Shown piece by piece: positions 1 to 8,645 of a stretch of DNA of 22,753 nt; position 1 is the stretch's first letter; each line of letters begins with the position of its first letter. The position numbers were made by a program, and so were the translations under genes. Source of the stretch: an uncultured Butyrivibrio sp. (lineage in GTDB: Bacteria; Bacillota; Clostridia; Lachnospirales; Lachnospiraceae); contig NZ_CAMVPU010000059.1 in assembly GCF_947169445.1 (NCBI RefSeq), forward strand, positions 1 to 22,753, given 5' to 3'. The notes below the pieces were generated by a model that was not told the origin of the DNA, searched no databases, and saw only the letters and a program-made list of their open reading frames with translations.

Positions 1-32
1 ATACTTGCGCGTAACTTTGACCCATTTTTCAT
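1..32 (-). CDS. N-terminal start of an unidentified leftward gene (partial)
   Basis: Only the first ten codons lie in the window. On the minus strand an ATG at 32-30 is followed by an open frame reading MKNGSKLRAS up to the window edge. A perfect AGGAGG lies at 46-41, eight bases upstream of the ATG, which is why I accept this as a real start. The gene is divergent from the ECF transporter operon and shares a roughly 200-bp AT-rich intergenic region with it. The visible residues do not identify the product. Confidence 0.6.
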   Translation of the reverse strand, partial: MKNGSKLRAS

Positions 33-178
33 GTAGATTACCTCCTGAACAAGATGCATATTGAATATAATTTACTTCTATTTTACTGCTTTGTACTTAA
101 TATAGAATATATATTGATGATTATTTATGTATTTTTAAGAAAGATGGGATCATATTTGCGTCAATGGACAAGCTTGGG

Positions 179-208
179 TTGAATAATGTTTTTGACTTTA
201 TGTATAAT
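179..208 (+). promoter_or_regulatory. Candidate sigma-A promoter of the ECF transporter operon
   Basis: A perfect TATAAT (203-208) is preceded at 18 bp by TTGAAT (179-184). The predicted start of transcription is near 215, which leaves a short leader before the S-component ATG at 243. A closer TTGACT at 192-197 is too near the -10 to serve it. I see no riboswitch-like structure in this short leader, so the sequence gives no hint of the transported ligand. The rest of 33-242 is AT-rich, with no other feature I can support. Confidence 0.5.
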
Positions 209-242
209 GAATGTATGAGAAAACGTTGAAGGAGGATTCTGT

Positions 243-794
243 ATGAAAAAAATCCAGGTAAAAACTATTGTAGCCACCGGTATTGGGGCAGCTTTATTCT
301 TTGTTCTTGGAAGATTTGTGGCGGTTCCAAGTCCTGTTCCTAATACCAATATTTCAATCCAGTATGGACTTCTGGCATTTATCGCAGCTGTATTTGGACC
401 AATTGCAGGAACGCTTGCCGGCCTTATTGGACACTTTTTCATTGATTTTAGTTATGGTTGGGGAGTATGGTGGAGCTGGGTTATAGCCTCAGCTGTATTC
501 GGATGCCTGATGGGAATTGTTACCATGCGCTTTAAGATCAATGAGGGAGTATTTGACACAAAGAGTATCATTGTTTTTAACATTGGACAGATAATTTCGC
601 ATGTAGTAGCATGGGTTGTAGTGGCTCCGATTCTTGATATTCTTATGTATTCTGAGCCTGCTGATAAGGTATTCGTTCAGGGAATCATAAGTGCGATAGT
701 CAACATTATTACAACTGCAATTGTTGGTACCCTTGTATGCGCAGCATACTCAAAGGCAATTCCTAAAAAGGGAAGCCTTAAGGAAGAGAACTGA
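243..794 (+). CDS. ECF transporter S component, UPF0397-like (substrate-binding membrane protein)
   Basis: The 183-residue protein is almost entirely hydrophobic with about five to six membrane segments (roughly residues 8-28, 40-62, 64-95, 108-133 and 145-170). It carries the UPF0397-type pattern of a GRFV...PSPVPNTNIS stretch near residues 23-38, then GPIAGTLAGLIGH and a Trp-rich GWGVWWSWV. S components bind a vitamin or other micronutrient and dock on an EcfT/ATPase module. UPF0397 genes are often labelled riboflavin transporters, but the ligand cannot be read from this sequence. The start is supported by AAGGAGG at 229-235. The fused ATPase follows 7 bp downstream and EcfT after that, so this is a dedicated (group I type) ECF operon. 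Confidence 0.85.
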   Translation: MKKIQVKTIVATGIGAALFFVLGRFVAVPSPVPNTNISIQYGLLAFIAAVFGPIAGTLAGLIGHFFIDFSYGWGVWWSWVIASAVFGCLMGIVTMRFKINEGVFDTKSIIVFNIGQIISHVVAWVVVAPILDILMYSEPADKVFVQGIISAIVNIITTAIVGTLVCAAYSKAIPKKGSLKEEN

Positions 795-801
795 TTAGTA
801 T

Positions 802-2520
802 ATGGAAAATGATATTTTAGAATTTAAGGATATGGGATTTCAATATAGGGCGCAGGCTAAACCTACGCTCTATAATATTGATTTCAAGGTCAAAAGAGGA
901 GAGAAGATCCTTATCGCCGGCCCTTCCGGCTGTGGTAAATCCACGGTGGCCAGTCTTATAAACGGCTTGATTCCTTTTTCTTATAAGGGACAGATTTCAG
1001 GATCTGTCCTTGTGGGAAATAAAGAGACCAGAGACATGTCCTTGTTTGAAATCTCCCGTGTGGTGGGAACTGTACTTCAGGATAGCGATGCTCAGTTTGT
1101 GGGCATGACTGTGGCAGAGGACATTGCATTTGCCCTTGAGAATGACTGCGTTCCGCAGGAGGAAATGAAGGACAGAGTAGTGAAGATAGCAGACACTTTA
1201 GGGCTCAAGGATGTCTTAAGGCATGCGCCAACAGAACTTTCCGGCGGACAGAAGCAGAGAGTATCGGTTGGCGGAGTTATGATCGGCGATGTTTCACTTT
1301 TCCTTTTTGATGAACCTTTGGCAAATCTTGATCCCAAGACCGGTAAGCAGACAATTGAGCTTATTGATGAATTGCACCAGAAGACAGGCGCTGCAGTGAT
1401 AATAATCGAGCATAGAATCGAGGATGTGCTGCACCGCTATGTAGATAGAGTCGTTCTAATGAACGAGGGACATATTATTTCGGATACAACACCGGATGAG
1501 CTTTTATCTTCTAAGCAGCTAATTGAGTGCGGTGTCAGGGAACCGCTTTATCTTACTGCGCTTAAATATGCGGGTGTTTCTATTTCGCCGCAGATGAAAC
1601 CTTCAGATATATCTTCACTTTTACTATCTGATGCGGAAAAAGATAAAGTCAGGTCCTTTTATGTACAAAATAATAATACAAAAAAAGAGGCCCCAAGGCA
1701 GGACCTTTTAACAGTCAAGAATCTTTCTTTTACCTATGAAAAGTCTTCAAAGAAAACTTTAAGGAATATTTCCGTAGACATTAAAAAGGGAGAGATGGTG
1801 GCCATTGTAGGAACCAATGGTGCCGGAAAATCTACTTTTTCCAAGGTGATTTGCGGGATGGAAAAAGAAGATGAGGGTGAAATAATTTTTGATGGTATAG
1901 AATTTAAGACTCTTTCTATCAAGGAAAGAGCACAGCATGTGGGATACGTGATGCAGGATCCCAATCAGATGATCTCGAAAGTCATGATCTATGATGAGGT
2001 TGCGCTTGGACTAAGGCTGAGAGGCTTTTCTGAGGAAGAAGTAAAAACAAAGGTTGAAGAAGCTCTTAAGATCTGCGGCCTTTATAAAATGCGCAACTGG
2101 CCTATATCTGCGCTTAGCTATGGTCAGAAAAAGAGAGTGACAATCTGTTCCATCCTGGTTTTAGAGCCTGAAATGCTAATCCTTGACGAGCCTACCGCAG
2201 GGCAGGATTATCGCAATTATACCAGTATCATGGAGTTTTTAAGAAAGCTTAATGAAAGAGGTATTACCATCGTCATGATCACTCATGACATGCATCTTAT
2301 GTTGGAATATGTCGACAGAAGCATTGTCTTTTCAGATGGTGAGATAATTGCGGATAAGAGCTGTGCGCAGGTTCTGACAGACAAGGCGATTGTGGACAGA
2401 GCAAGCTTAAAAGAGACCAGCCTGTATACCCTGGCTGAGATATGTGGAATCACCGACGGAACGGGATTTGTTCAGAATTTCATTGATTATGAGAGGGAAA
2501 ATGTAAGAGGGCATGAATAA
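802..2520 (+). CDS. ECF transporter fused double ATP-binding protein (EcfA-EcfA', DUF3744-type)
   Basis: This 572-residue protein contains two ABC ATPase domains. The first has Walker A GPSGCGKST at 40-48, Q-loop Q93, signature LSGGQ at 146-150, Walker B ending in D170-E171 and switch His204. The second has Walker A GTNGAGKST at 337-345, Q385, a signature written LSYGQ at 438-442, Walker B with D462-E463 and His495. The linker around residues 245-300 is where such proteins carry a DUF3744 segment. It powers uptake by the S component and EcfT. The start ATG has only a weak GGAAGAG upstream, so it may depend on translational coupling to the S-component gene. The protein stop overlaps the ecfT start by 8 bp. 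The second signature loop departs from SGGQ, so the two ATP sites are probably unequal. Confidence 0.93.
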   Translation: MENDILEFKDMGFQYRAQAKPTLYNIDFKVKRGEKILIAGPSGCGKSTVASLINGLIPFSYKGQISGSVLVGNKETRDMSLFEISRVVGTVLQDSDAQFVGMTVAEDIAFALENDCVPQEEMKDRVVKIADTLGLKDVLRHAPTELSGGQKQRVSVGGVMIGDVSLFLFDEPLANLDPKTGKQTIELIDELHQKTGAAVIIIEHRIEDVLHRYVDRVVLMNEGHIISDTTPDELLSSKQLIECGVREPLYLTALKYAGVSISPQMKPSDISSLLLSDAEKDKVRSFYVQNNNTKKEAPRQDLLTVKNLSFTYEKSSKKTLRNISVDIKKGEMVAIVGTNGAGKSTFSKVICGMEKEDEGEIIFDGIEFKTLSIKERAQHVGYVMQDPNQMISKVMIYDEVALGLRLRGFSEEEVKTKVEEALKICGLYKMRNWPISALSYGQKKRVTICSILVLEPEMLILDEPTAGQDYRNYTSIMEFLRKLNERGITIVMITHDMHLMLEYVDRSIVFSDGEIIADKSCAQVLTDKAIVDRASLKETSLYTLAEICGITDGTGFVQNFIDYERENVRGHE

Positions 2521-3340
2521 TCTATTTAATTACATTGAAAAACAATCTCCCATACATGAACTCACAGGAGCAACCAAACTGATATGCCTGTTTTTGTGGA
2601 GCTTTGCAGCTATGACCACCTATGATACCAGACTTTTGCTGGTGATGTCGGTTCTTGGAATAGCTCTTTTTCCTGTTGCAAAGATTGGAATCAAAGATGT
2701 GTCCTTCATGCTTTGGTTTACAGTGATTTTCCTTTTTCTCAACACCGTTTTGATTTATATTTTTTCGCCACAGCATGGCAGCGAGATCTATGGTACATGT
2801 ACCTACCTTTTTGGACTTACCGGTCATTTCGCTCCAACGGCGGAGCAGCTTTTTTACCAGCTGAACTATATACTGAAATTTTTGGCAACGATCCCCTTTG
2901 TGCTGCTTTTTGTCTGCACCACGAATCCCAGTGAGTTTGCGGCATCCCTTAATAAGGTTGGTGTCAACTATTCAATTGCTTACTCTGTTGCGCTGGCGCT
3001 TCGATATATTCCTGACATCAATAAGCAGTATCATGAGATCAGCCAGGCTTCTCAGGCAAGGGGAATAGAGCTTAGCAAAAAAGCCACCCTGGTCAAAAGG
3101 CTTAAGTCTGCTTCGGCAATTCTGATTCCGCTTATTTTAAGCAGCATGGACAGGATAGAGATTATTTCCAACGCCATGGAGCTCAGGAGTTTTGGCAAGA
3201 ATAAAAAGAGAACCTGGTACATGGCGCAGAAGTACCGGGCACTTGATTTCCTCAGCATAGCACTATGCGCACTGCTTTTAGTAATCTCCATTGCCCTAAC
3301 CTTCATCAACGGAAGCAGATTCTACAATCCATTTAAGTGA
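2513..3340 (+). CDS. ecfT: ECF transporter transmembrane coupling protein EcfT
   Basis: The 275-residue membrane protein is the energy-coupling T component. Hydrophobic segments fall near residues 24-58, 62-83, 118-135, 150-165 and 243-265. The two cytoplasmic coupling-helix motifs of this family are visible: ARG at 182-184 (in SQARGIEL) and the related A-M-E-L-R-S-F at 221-227. These contact the two ATPase domains of the preceding protein. The start overlaps the ATPase stop (ATG at 2513, TAA at 2518-2520), and AGAGGG lies just upstream, as expected for a coupled operon. The long inverted repeat at 3353-3582 begins 12 bp after the stop and would form the 3' end of this transcript. Confidence 0.92.
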   Translation: MNNLFNYIEKQSPIHELTGATKLICLFLWSFAAMTTYDTRLLLVMSVLGIALFPVAKIGIKDVSFMLWFTVIFLFLNTVLIYIFSPQHGSEIYGTCTYLFGLTGHFAPTAEQLFYQLNYILKFLATIPFVLLFVCTTNPSEFAASLNKVGVNYSIAYSVALALRYIPDINKQYHEISQASQARGIELSKKATLVKRLKSASAILIPLILSSMDRIEIISNAMELRSFGKNKKRTWYMAQKYRALDFLSIALCALLLVISIALTFINGSRFYNPFK

Positions 3341-3352
3341 GGTAAATTTATG

Positions 3353-3582
3353 GCGTATCAGGCCATTGAGTTTTGCACTGGTTATGCATGATTTGTTCGC
3401 GCTTCCTCGCTGTAATTCATGGGATAAAAATATAACAGCCCGATTCCTACGGTTTAAAAATTTGGTAAACCGTAAGCAGGAATCGGGCTATTGTATTTTT
3501 ACCCTCATGAATTATTACGCTCGTGCAGATGACTCACAAATCATGCAATAACCAGTCGCAAAAACCAAGGGCCATGATACGC
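3353..3582 (+). repeat. 230-bp imperfect inverted repeat, candidate long-hairpin structured RNA or MITE (element 1)
   Basis: Nearly the whole 353-bp gap between ecfT and cas3 is one palindrome. GCGTATCA (3353-3360) pairs with TGATACGC (3575-3582), CATGATTTG pairs with CAAATCATG, AGCCCGATTCCT (3437-3448) pairs with AGGAATCGGGCT (3478-3489), and ACGGTTTA (3449-3456) pairs with TAAACCGT (3466-3473) around a 9-base loop. Mismatches are mostly single-base bulges, and the extra base is usually on the right arm. The main unpaired zone is an asymmetric internal loop, 3395-3412 against 3517-3536. The element lies 12 bp after ecfT, and no U-run follows it. Positions 3583-3693 are AT-rich and probably hold the cas promoter, which I could not place. 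The hairpin is seen directly; whether it is RNA or mobile DNA is open. Confidence 0.88.
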
Positions 3583-3693
3583 AGTATAGGTTTCGATAGC
3601 TTTATAGAAAGTTTATGTATAATTATCTGTTTTTTTATATGCCTATATTAAAATTATAAGTGTACGCAATAGCAATTTGGAAGAGCAATACCT

Positions 3694-6117
3694 ATGAGGA
3701 ATAAAGTTGCCATGGATGATATAAATGGTGCAGTTTACCCTGCACATATCGATAGTGACAATAAGATACAAACAGTGAAGGAGCATTGCTTAGGTACAGC
3801 AGATATTGCAGGTAAATTATTGGAGACAGTATCTTTAGCCAGTGTAGGGAAATTCACGGGTATCATTCATGACATGGGGAAATATACAGATAAATTTAAA
3901 GAATACATAGTAAAAGCACAGAAGGGAGAACATGTAGTAAGAGGGAGTGTAAATCACACATTTTCTGGTGTGAAACTTATTTTAGATACTTATAGAAAAG
4001 GTGATGGTTCGTGGGATGATTTGATTGCTGAGATTACTGCTTATGCTGTAGGAGCACATCATGGTCTTTTTGATTGCATTAATGACGAAAGAGAAAATGG
4101 ATTTGTGAATAGGAGGACTAAACAGAATATAGGATATGATGAGGCTCAAAATCATTTTTTTTCAGAATGTATTAGTAAGCATAAACTAGACGAGATGTTT
4201 GTTCATGCAGTTGAAGAATGCAAAGAATTTTTGAGTACATGTAATACTATTACCCAGGATCCTTCAGAAATAATGTTTTATGTGGGAATGACCACAAAAC
4301 TTGTACTATCTGCGCTGATAGATGCTGATCGAATTGACACAGAGAGCTTTATGCTGCACAAAAATGTTAGTGACTATCTGGGAAATATTGCTTGGAACGA
4401 ACAAGATAAAGAGCAGCTTTGGACAAGAATATTGGATAACGTTAATAACAAGGTAAATGAATTTGAGATTCGTAGTGATGTTGATAGTTCACGTAGTAAA
4501 ATATCATTTTTATGTCATGAAGCTGGAAATAAAAAGGACGGTATATACAGGCTTTCAGTTCCTACAGGTGGAGGAAAAACGCTTAGTTCACTGAGGTATG
4601 CTGTGAACCATGCTCGATTATATAAAAAAGACAGAATTATAATTGTTACTCCATTGCTAAGTATTATTGATCAAAATGCAGAAATTATAAAGGATGCCAT
4701 AGGTGACAATTCAATTGTCTTAGAGCATCATTCAGATGTTATTCAGGAAGAAATAACTGAAGAGTGGAATAATAGAGATCTTATGATTGAAAACTGGAAT
4801 GCACCAGTTATAGTAACAACGTTAGTACAATTGTTGAATACAATTTTTGCAGGGAAAACATCTAATATCAGAAGATTTCATTCACTTACAAACAGTGTGA
4901 TTATGATAGATGAAGTTCAAACTGTTCCGTTCAAATTACTAAGTATGTTTAATTTGGCGATGAACTTTCTCTCATATTTTTGCAAATGTTCAATTATTTT
5001 GGCGTCGGCTACACAACCTTGCCTTGAAGAAGTAACACATCCTCTTATATATACTGGGAATCTTATTGATTGTTCTTTGGAATTATTAAAACCATTTAAG
5101 AGAACGGAAATAGAGAGCCTGGGAAGTGGAAACACAACTGAGGTTATACGAAAAATAGCGGGAATTATAGAAAACAAAAATTCAGTATTGATAATATGCA
5201 ATACAAAAAGAGTAGCAGAAGCTATATATGATTCTTTAAAGTCCGAATATAAGAATGTATTTTACGTATCTACATCATTATGTATGAAACATCGGCAGAC
5301 AGTAGTTAAGAATATTGAGAAATTATTAAAGATTGATCAGAAAGTCGTGTGTGTTTCTACGCAGGTTCTAGAGGCGGGAGTTGATATTTCTTTTTCCTGT
5401 GTAGTAAGGCTAATGGCGGGACTTGATAATATAGTGCAAGCAGCAGGAAGGTGCAATAGAAGTGGCGAATTTGGAAGTAATGAACTGGTTTATGTGATAA
5501 CTTGTACTGACGAAAACCTGGCTATGCTAAAAGAAATAGAAATGCAAAAGCAAACAAGTATAGGACTGTTTCACGCATATGAAAATAACACAGGTAGATT
5601 TGATGATGATATAGGTGGAGTAAGCGCCTCAGAGTTTTATTACAAAAACTTATATGACATGATGAATGGGTCTTCCCAAGGATATTTTGACGATTATGTT
5701 AATGGAAGTAGTGTATATGACCTTATTTCTATTAATGCTCAATATGCTGATAGTAATGCAGAAGGGATGACTGATAATTATCAATTACGTCAGGCTTTTA
5801 AGAAGGCAGCTGATTTATTTAATGTTTTTGAATCCACTGAAATAGATGTTTTAGTACCATATGGTGAAGGAATGCATATTATTTCAGAATTGGCTGCGGA
5901 TAGAGTGAATTGGGATATGGCATATAAAAAACAGCTTATTAGTCAAGCAAAGGCGTATTCCATATCATTATATCCTAATCAAATCGAGCAGTTATCGAAA
6001 AAAGGAGGACTTATGACTCTGTGTGGTGGGGAGTTGCTTGCTATAAAAAATATTTTTTACAGTGAAGAAAAAGGGCTAGATTTAGACGGAAGCGGAAATA
6101 TTTATTTGGAGGTTTGA
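3694..6117 (+). CDS. cas3: Cas3 nuclease-helicase, type I-C (HD domain plus SF2 helicase)
   Basis: Cas3 is recruited by target-bound Cascade and nicks, unwinds and degrades DNA. The 807-residue protein has an N-terminal HD nuclease domain: His31, the H59-D60 pair in IIHDMGK, His88, H122-H123 in GAHHG and Asp211 in ADRID. The helicase domain follows with Walker A PTGGGKT at 290-296, a DEVQ box at 406-409, SAT at 438-440 and motif VI QAAGRCNRSG at 582-591. All key residues are present, so it looks active. GGAAGAG at 3679-3685 supports the ATG at 3694; an in-frame ATG at 3712 is a weaker alternative. It is the first cas gene, and cas5c starts one base after its stop. Cas3 through Cas2 are more AT-rich than gap/pgk and use AGA and ATA codons freely, which would fit a transferred locus. 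Confidence 0.96.
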   Translation: MRNKVAMDDINGAVYPAHIDSDNKIQTVKEHCLGTADIAGKLLETVSLASVGKFTGIIHDMGKYTDKFKEYIVKAQKGEHVVRGSVNHTFSGVKLILDTYRKGDGSWDDLIAEITAYAVGAHHGLFDCINDERENGFVNRRTKQNIGYDEAQNHFFSECISKHKLDEMFVHAVEECKEFLSTCNTITQDPSEIMFYVGMTTKLVLSALIDADRIDTESFMLHKNVSDYLGNIAWNEQDKEQLWTRILDNVNNKVNEFEIRSDVDSSRSKISFLCHEAGNKKDGIYRLSVPTGGGKTLSSLRYAVNHARLYKKDRIIIVTPLLSIIDQNAEIIKDAIGDNSIVLEHHSDVIQEEITEEWNNRDLMIENWNAPVIVTTLVQLLNTIFAGKTSNIRRFHSLTNSVIMIDEVQTVPFKLLSMFNLAMNFLSYFCKCSIILASATQPCLEEVTHPLIYTGNLIDCSLELLKPFKRTEIESLGSGNTTEVIRKIAGIIENKNSVLIICNTKRVAEAIYDSLKSEYKNVFYVSTSLCMKHRQTVVKNIEKLLKIDQKVVCVSTQVLEAGVDISFSCVVRLMAGLDNIVQAAGRCNRSGEFGSNELVYVITCTDENLAMLKEIEMQKQTSIGLFHAYENNTGRFDDDIGGVSASEFYYKNLYDMMNGSSQGYFDDYVNGSSVYDLISINAQYADSNAEGMTDNYQLRQAFKKAADLFNVFESTEIDVLVPYGEGMHIISELAADRVNWDMAYKKQLISQAKAYSISLYPNQIEQLSKKGGLMTLCGGELLAIKNIFYSEEKGLDLDGSGNIYLEV

Positions 6118-6118
6118 A

Positions 6119-6856
6119 ATGGCAAATACAAGATATCCCAATATTGTAGAATTTGAAGTTTCAGGTGATTATGCGCTTTTTTCTGATCCACTTTACAGGG
6201 TAGGAGGAGAAAAATGTTCTTATCAGGTTCCAACATATGAAGCATTAAAGGGCATTATTTCGTCGGTGTATTGGAAACCAACTTTTATTTGGTATATAGA
6301 TGAAGTCAGGATTATGAATACTATTAAGATGGAAACAAAGGGAATCAAGCCAGTTAAGTACAATGGAGGAAATGATCTTTCTTACTATACGTATTTAAAG
6401 GACTGTCGATATCAGGTTAGAGCTCATTTTGAATGGAATGAGAATAGACCAGAATTAAAAGAAGATAGAAATGAGAATAAACATCACAATATAGCCAAAA
6501 GAATGATAGATAAAGGCGGAAGAAGAGATGTTTTTTTGGGAACGCGAGAATGTCAGGGATATGTTCAGCCATGTATATTTGGAGAAGGGCAGGGGGCATA
6601 TGATGAGGTAAAAGAAATTGCATTTGGTTTTATGTATCATGGCATGACTTATGCAGATGAAGCGTATTCTGAAGAAACGAAAAATATGTTAACTGCAAAT
6701 TTTTGGAATCCTGTCATGAAAAATGGAATTATTGAATTTGTTAGACCGGAACATTGTCCAAAGCACAAGGCTATTCATGAAATGAGAGTTAAAGAATTTA
6801 GCAATGCAAAGGAAAACTTTATGGGGCTAAGAGAGTACGATAGCGAGGTGATTTAA
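6119..6856 (+). CDS. cas5c: Cas5c (Cas5d) crRNA-processing endoribonuclease, type I-C
   Basis: Type I-C lacks Cas6. Cas5c instead cuts pre-crRNA at the base of the repeat hairpin and stays on the 5' handle. The 245-residue protein has the expected N-terminal ferredoxin-like start (IVEFEVSGDYALFSDPLYRVGGEKCSYQVPT) and candidate catalytic residues matching the Tyr-Lys-His set of the characterised family member: Tyr40 in PTYEALKGI and Lys121-His122 in KHHN. GTRECQGYVQP near 141-151 is also typical. TTGGAGG at 6107-6112 supports the ATG at 6119. The gene starts one base after cas3 stops, and its TAA overlaps the cas8c ATG (TAATG). Confidence 0.95.
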   Translation: MANTRYPNIVEFEVSGDYALFSDPLYRVGGEKCSYQVPTYEALKGIISSVYWKPTFIWYIDEVRIMNTIKMETKGIKPVKYNGGNDLSYYTYLKDCRYQVRAHFEWNENRPELKEDRNENKHHNIAKRMIDKGGRRDVFLGTRECQGYVQPCIFGEGQGAYDEVKEIAFGFMYHGMTYADEAYSEETKNMLTANFWNPVMKNGIIEFVRPEHCPKHKAIHEMRVKEFSNAKENFMGLREYDSEVI

Positions 6857-8643
6857 TGGGATTATTACAACAAGCTTGTAAAACATATGATTGCCATAAC
6901 CGGCTAATCGGCATATATAGGGAAGGTACTAAGGCTGTACTAGCACCAGTTGGGCATATAACGGCAAAGATTAATGTGGAGATTACAGTTGATTCAAAAG
7001 GAAATTATATTAGTGGAAGAAAAGTTCCACAGGAAGAGCCAAGAAGAATCATTCCTGCGACTATTGAATCAATGGGAAGAACAAGTGCTCCTTGCGCGCA
7101 TCCGCTTTGTGATCAGATAGTATATATTGCTGCGTACAATGATGTAAAAAGATCTAAATATTTAGAACAATTGGAAACATGGACAAAAAGTGATTATTCA
7201 CATCCATTGGTAAACGCAGTTTATCACTATGTGATTGGAAATACTATACTTGACGATTTAAGCAAAGATGAACTAGTTAAATTGAATGAAGATGGAACTC
7301 CTTCAGATGAAAAAATGATGATAGGGTGGGCGTTGCTTGATAATACTGGAAAGAGCATAAAATGTTGGCAGGATGCTGACCTTATGAAGAAATATACGGA
7401 TTATTACATCAACTCGCTTTGTGAGGAAAAGCAATTATGTATGCTTTCTGGAGATATTGAATGTGTTACTAGTAGCCATCTGAAAGGCGCGGTTCCTTTA
7501 TTTGGAAATGCTAAATTTATTTCAGCTAATGATACTTCTAATTTTACATATTTAGGAAGATTTTTGGATGATACGCAAGCGGTTAGCGTGGGCTATGTTC
7601 ACTCGCAGAAAGCGCATAATGCTTTGAAATGGCTTGTAGAAAATCAAGGCATTATAAAAGGGGGAAGAGTCTTTCTATGTTGGAACCCAGAAGGGAGAAA
7701 AATACCACCTATCATAAGTCCTTTATTGGTGAACAATGAGGTTAGATTAGAGCCATCAGATTATAAGAAGAGTCTTGAGAATATTATTAATGGATACAAA
7801 GGACAAAAAATAAGTGGTACCGAATCTGTAGTTATAGCATCTTTTGATGCAGCAACTACAGGAAGGCTGTCAGTAACAGATTATAACGAAATCAATATTT
7901 CGGATTTCATGAGCCGATTAGAAAAATGGGACGAATATTGCAGCTTTTATGATGGAAGATTTGGGATGTTTTCACCATCTTTAGGACAGATAATTAGAGC
8001 GGCCTATGGAGTTGAAAGAGAAGAGCGTGGCATAAGAAAGCTTGTAGTTGATGATAAGGTAGTTGCATTACAGCTTCAGAAATTGATCATGGCAAAAGTT
8101 GAAAATGCAAAATTCCCAGATGATATAAGGAAAAATCTAGTAAATAGAGCTAATAATCTTAGCCTTTATGATATTGGTAATAGGAATAGAGTATTACATA
8201 CAACATGTTCGGTGATAAGAAAATGTGTATTTGAGAAAACGAAGGAGGTAATAGAGATGCAGGTGGAACCTGAAAAACATGATCGAAGCTATCAGTATGG
8301 TAGGTTACTGGCAATATTAGAAAAGGCAGAATCAGATACATATCAGGAAAACGAAAAAGGCATTAGGGAGACAAATGCTATAAAAATGCAATCTGTTTTT
8401 TCAAAGAGACCTCAGAATACCAGCCGAATACTCATAGAACAGATAAAGAACGCGTATTATCCAAGACTAAAAGCAAGCTCTCGAGTTTATTACGAGAAAT
8501 TGATTGGTGAAATCTTTGAAGTCCTTTCAAGTTTTCCGGAGGGAGAACAAAACAAGGCATTGGCTGATAATTATCTTATGGGATATTATTTACAGAAAAA
8601 TGAATTATATAGTTCAAGAAAAAATAATCAGGAGGAAGAATAA
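6856..8643 (+). CDS. cas8c: Cas8c (Csd1), large subunit of type I-C Cascade
   Basis: This 595-residue protein is the Csd1-family large subunit, which recognises the PAM and stabilises the R-loop. Evidence is its length, its place between cas5c and cas7c, and typical segments such as the N-terminal ACKTYDCH..., TSAPCAHPLCD near residue 80, and GRFGMFSPSLGQIIRAAYGVER near residue 375. The family has few catalytic signatures, so the call leans on context as well as sequence. It is coupled to cas5c by a one-base overlap. The last 128 codons are preceded by an excellent internal ribosome binding site and probably also yield Cas11c as a separate protein, entered below. Confidence 0.93.
   Translation: MGLLQQACKTYDCHNRLIGIYREGTKAVLAPVGHITAKINVEITVDSKGNYISGRKVPQEEPRRIIPATIESMGRTSAPCAHPLCDQIVYIAAYNDVKRSKYLEQLETWTKSDYSHPLVNAVYHYVIGNTILDDLSKDELVKLNEDGTPSDEKMMIGWALLDNTGKSIKCWQDADLMKKYTDYYINSLCEEKQLCMLSGDIECVTSSHLKGAVPLFGNAKFISANDTSNFTYLGRFLDDTQAVSVGYVHSQKAHNALKWLVENQGIIKGGRVFLCWNPEGRKIPPIISPLLVNNEVRLEPSDYKKSLENIINGYKGQKISGTESVVIASFDAATTGRLSVTDYNEINISDFMSRLEKWDEYCSFYDGRFGMFSPSLGQIIRAAYGVEREERGIRKLVVDDKVVALQLQKLIMAKVENAKFPDDIRKNLVNRANNLSLYDIGNRNRVLHTTCSVIRKCVFEKTKEVIEMQVEPEKHDRSYQYGRLLAILEKAESDTYQENEKGIRETNAIKMQSVFSKRPQNTSRILIEQIKNAYYPRLKASSRVYYEKLIGEIFEVLSSFPEGEQNKALADNYLMGYYLQKNELYSSRKNNQEEE
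8242..8248 (+). promoter_or_regulatory. Internal ribosome binding site for Cas11c inside cas8c
   Basis: AAGGAGG, followed by T, sits in the cas8c coding region exactly eight bases before an in-frame ATG at 8257. It encodes the Thr-Lys-Glu-Val part of Cas8c. It is one of the best Shine-Dalgarno matches in the operon, better than those of cas3 or cas1. Confidence 0.8.
8257..8643 (+). CDS. cas11c: Cas11c small subunit from an internal start within cas8c
   Basis: The ATG at 8257 is codon 468 of cas8c and opens a 128-residue product starting MQVEPEKHDR and ending at the cas8c stop. In other type I-C systems the small Cascade subunit Cas11 is made exactly this way, from an internal start in the 3' part of cas8c, and has a similar size. 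The product here looks mostly helical (RSYQYGRLLAILEKAESD..., IEQIKNAYYPRL..., YYEKLIGEIFEVLSSF), as expected for Cas11, which lines the belly of the complex along the non-target strand. The ribosome binding site at 8242-8248 is near perfect. What is seen is the site and frame; expression is inferred from the family. Confidence 0.82.
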   Translation: MQVEPEKHDRSYQYGRLLAILEKAESDTYQENEKGIRETNAIKMQSVFSKRPQNTSRILIEQIKNAYYPRLKASSRVYYEKLIGEIFEVLSSFPEGEQNKALADNYLMGYYLQKNELYSSRKNNQEEE

Positions 8644-8645
8644 TT

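Noticed and set aside
33..242. Vitamin riboswitch before the ECF operon
   Set aside because: The likely leader is under 30 bases and shows no conserved structure.
3366..3551. 61-codon open frame on + between ecfT and cas3
   Set aside because: It lies across the long palindrome (element 1), has no ribosome binding site, and its reading is explained by the inverted repeat.
3353..3582. Element 1 as an ordinary rho-independent terminator
   Set aside because: It is far too long, and the 3' arm is not followed by a T-run.
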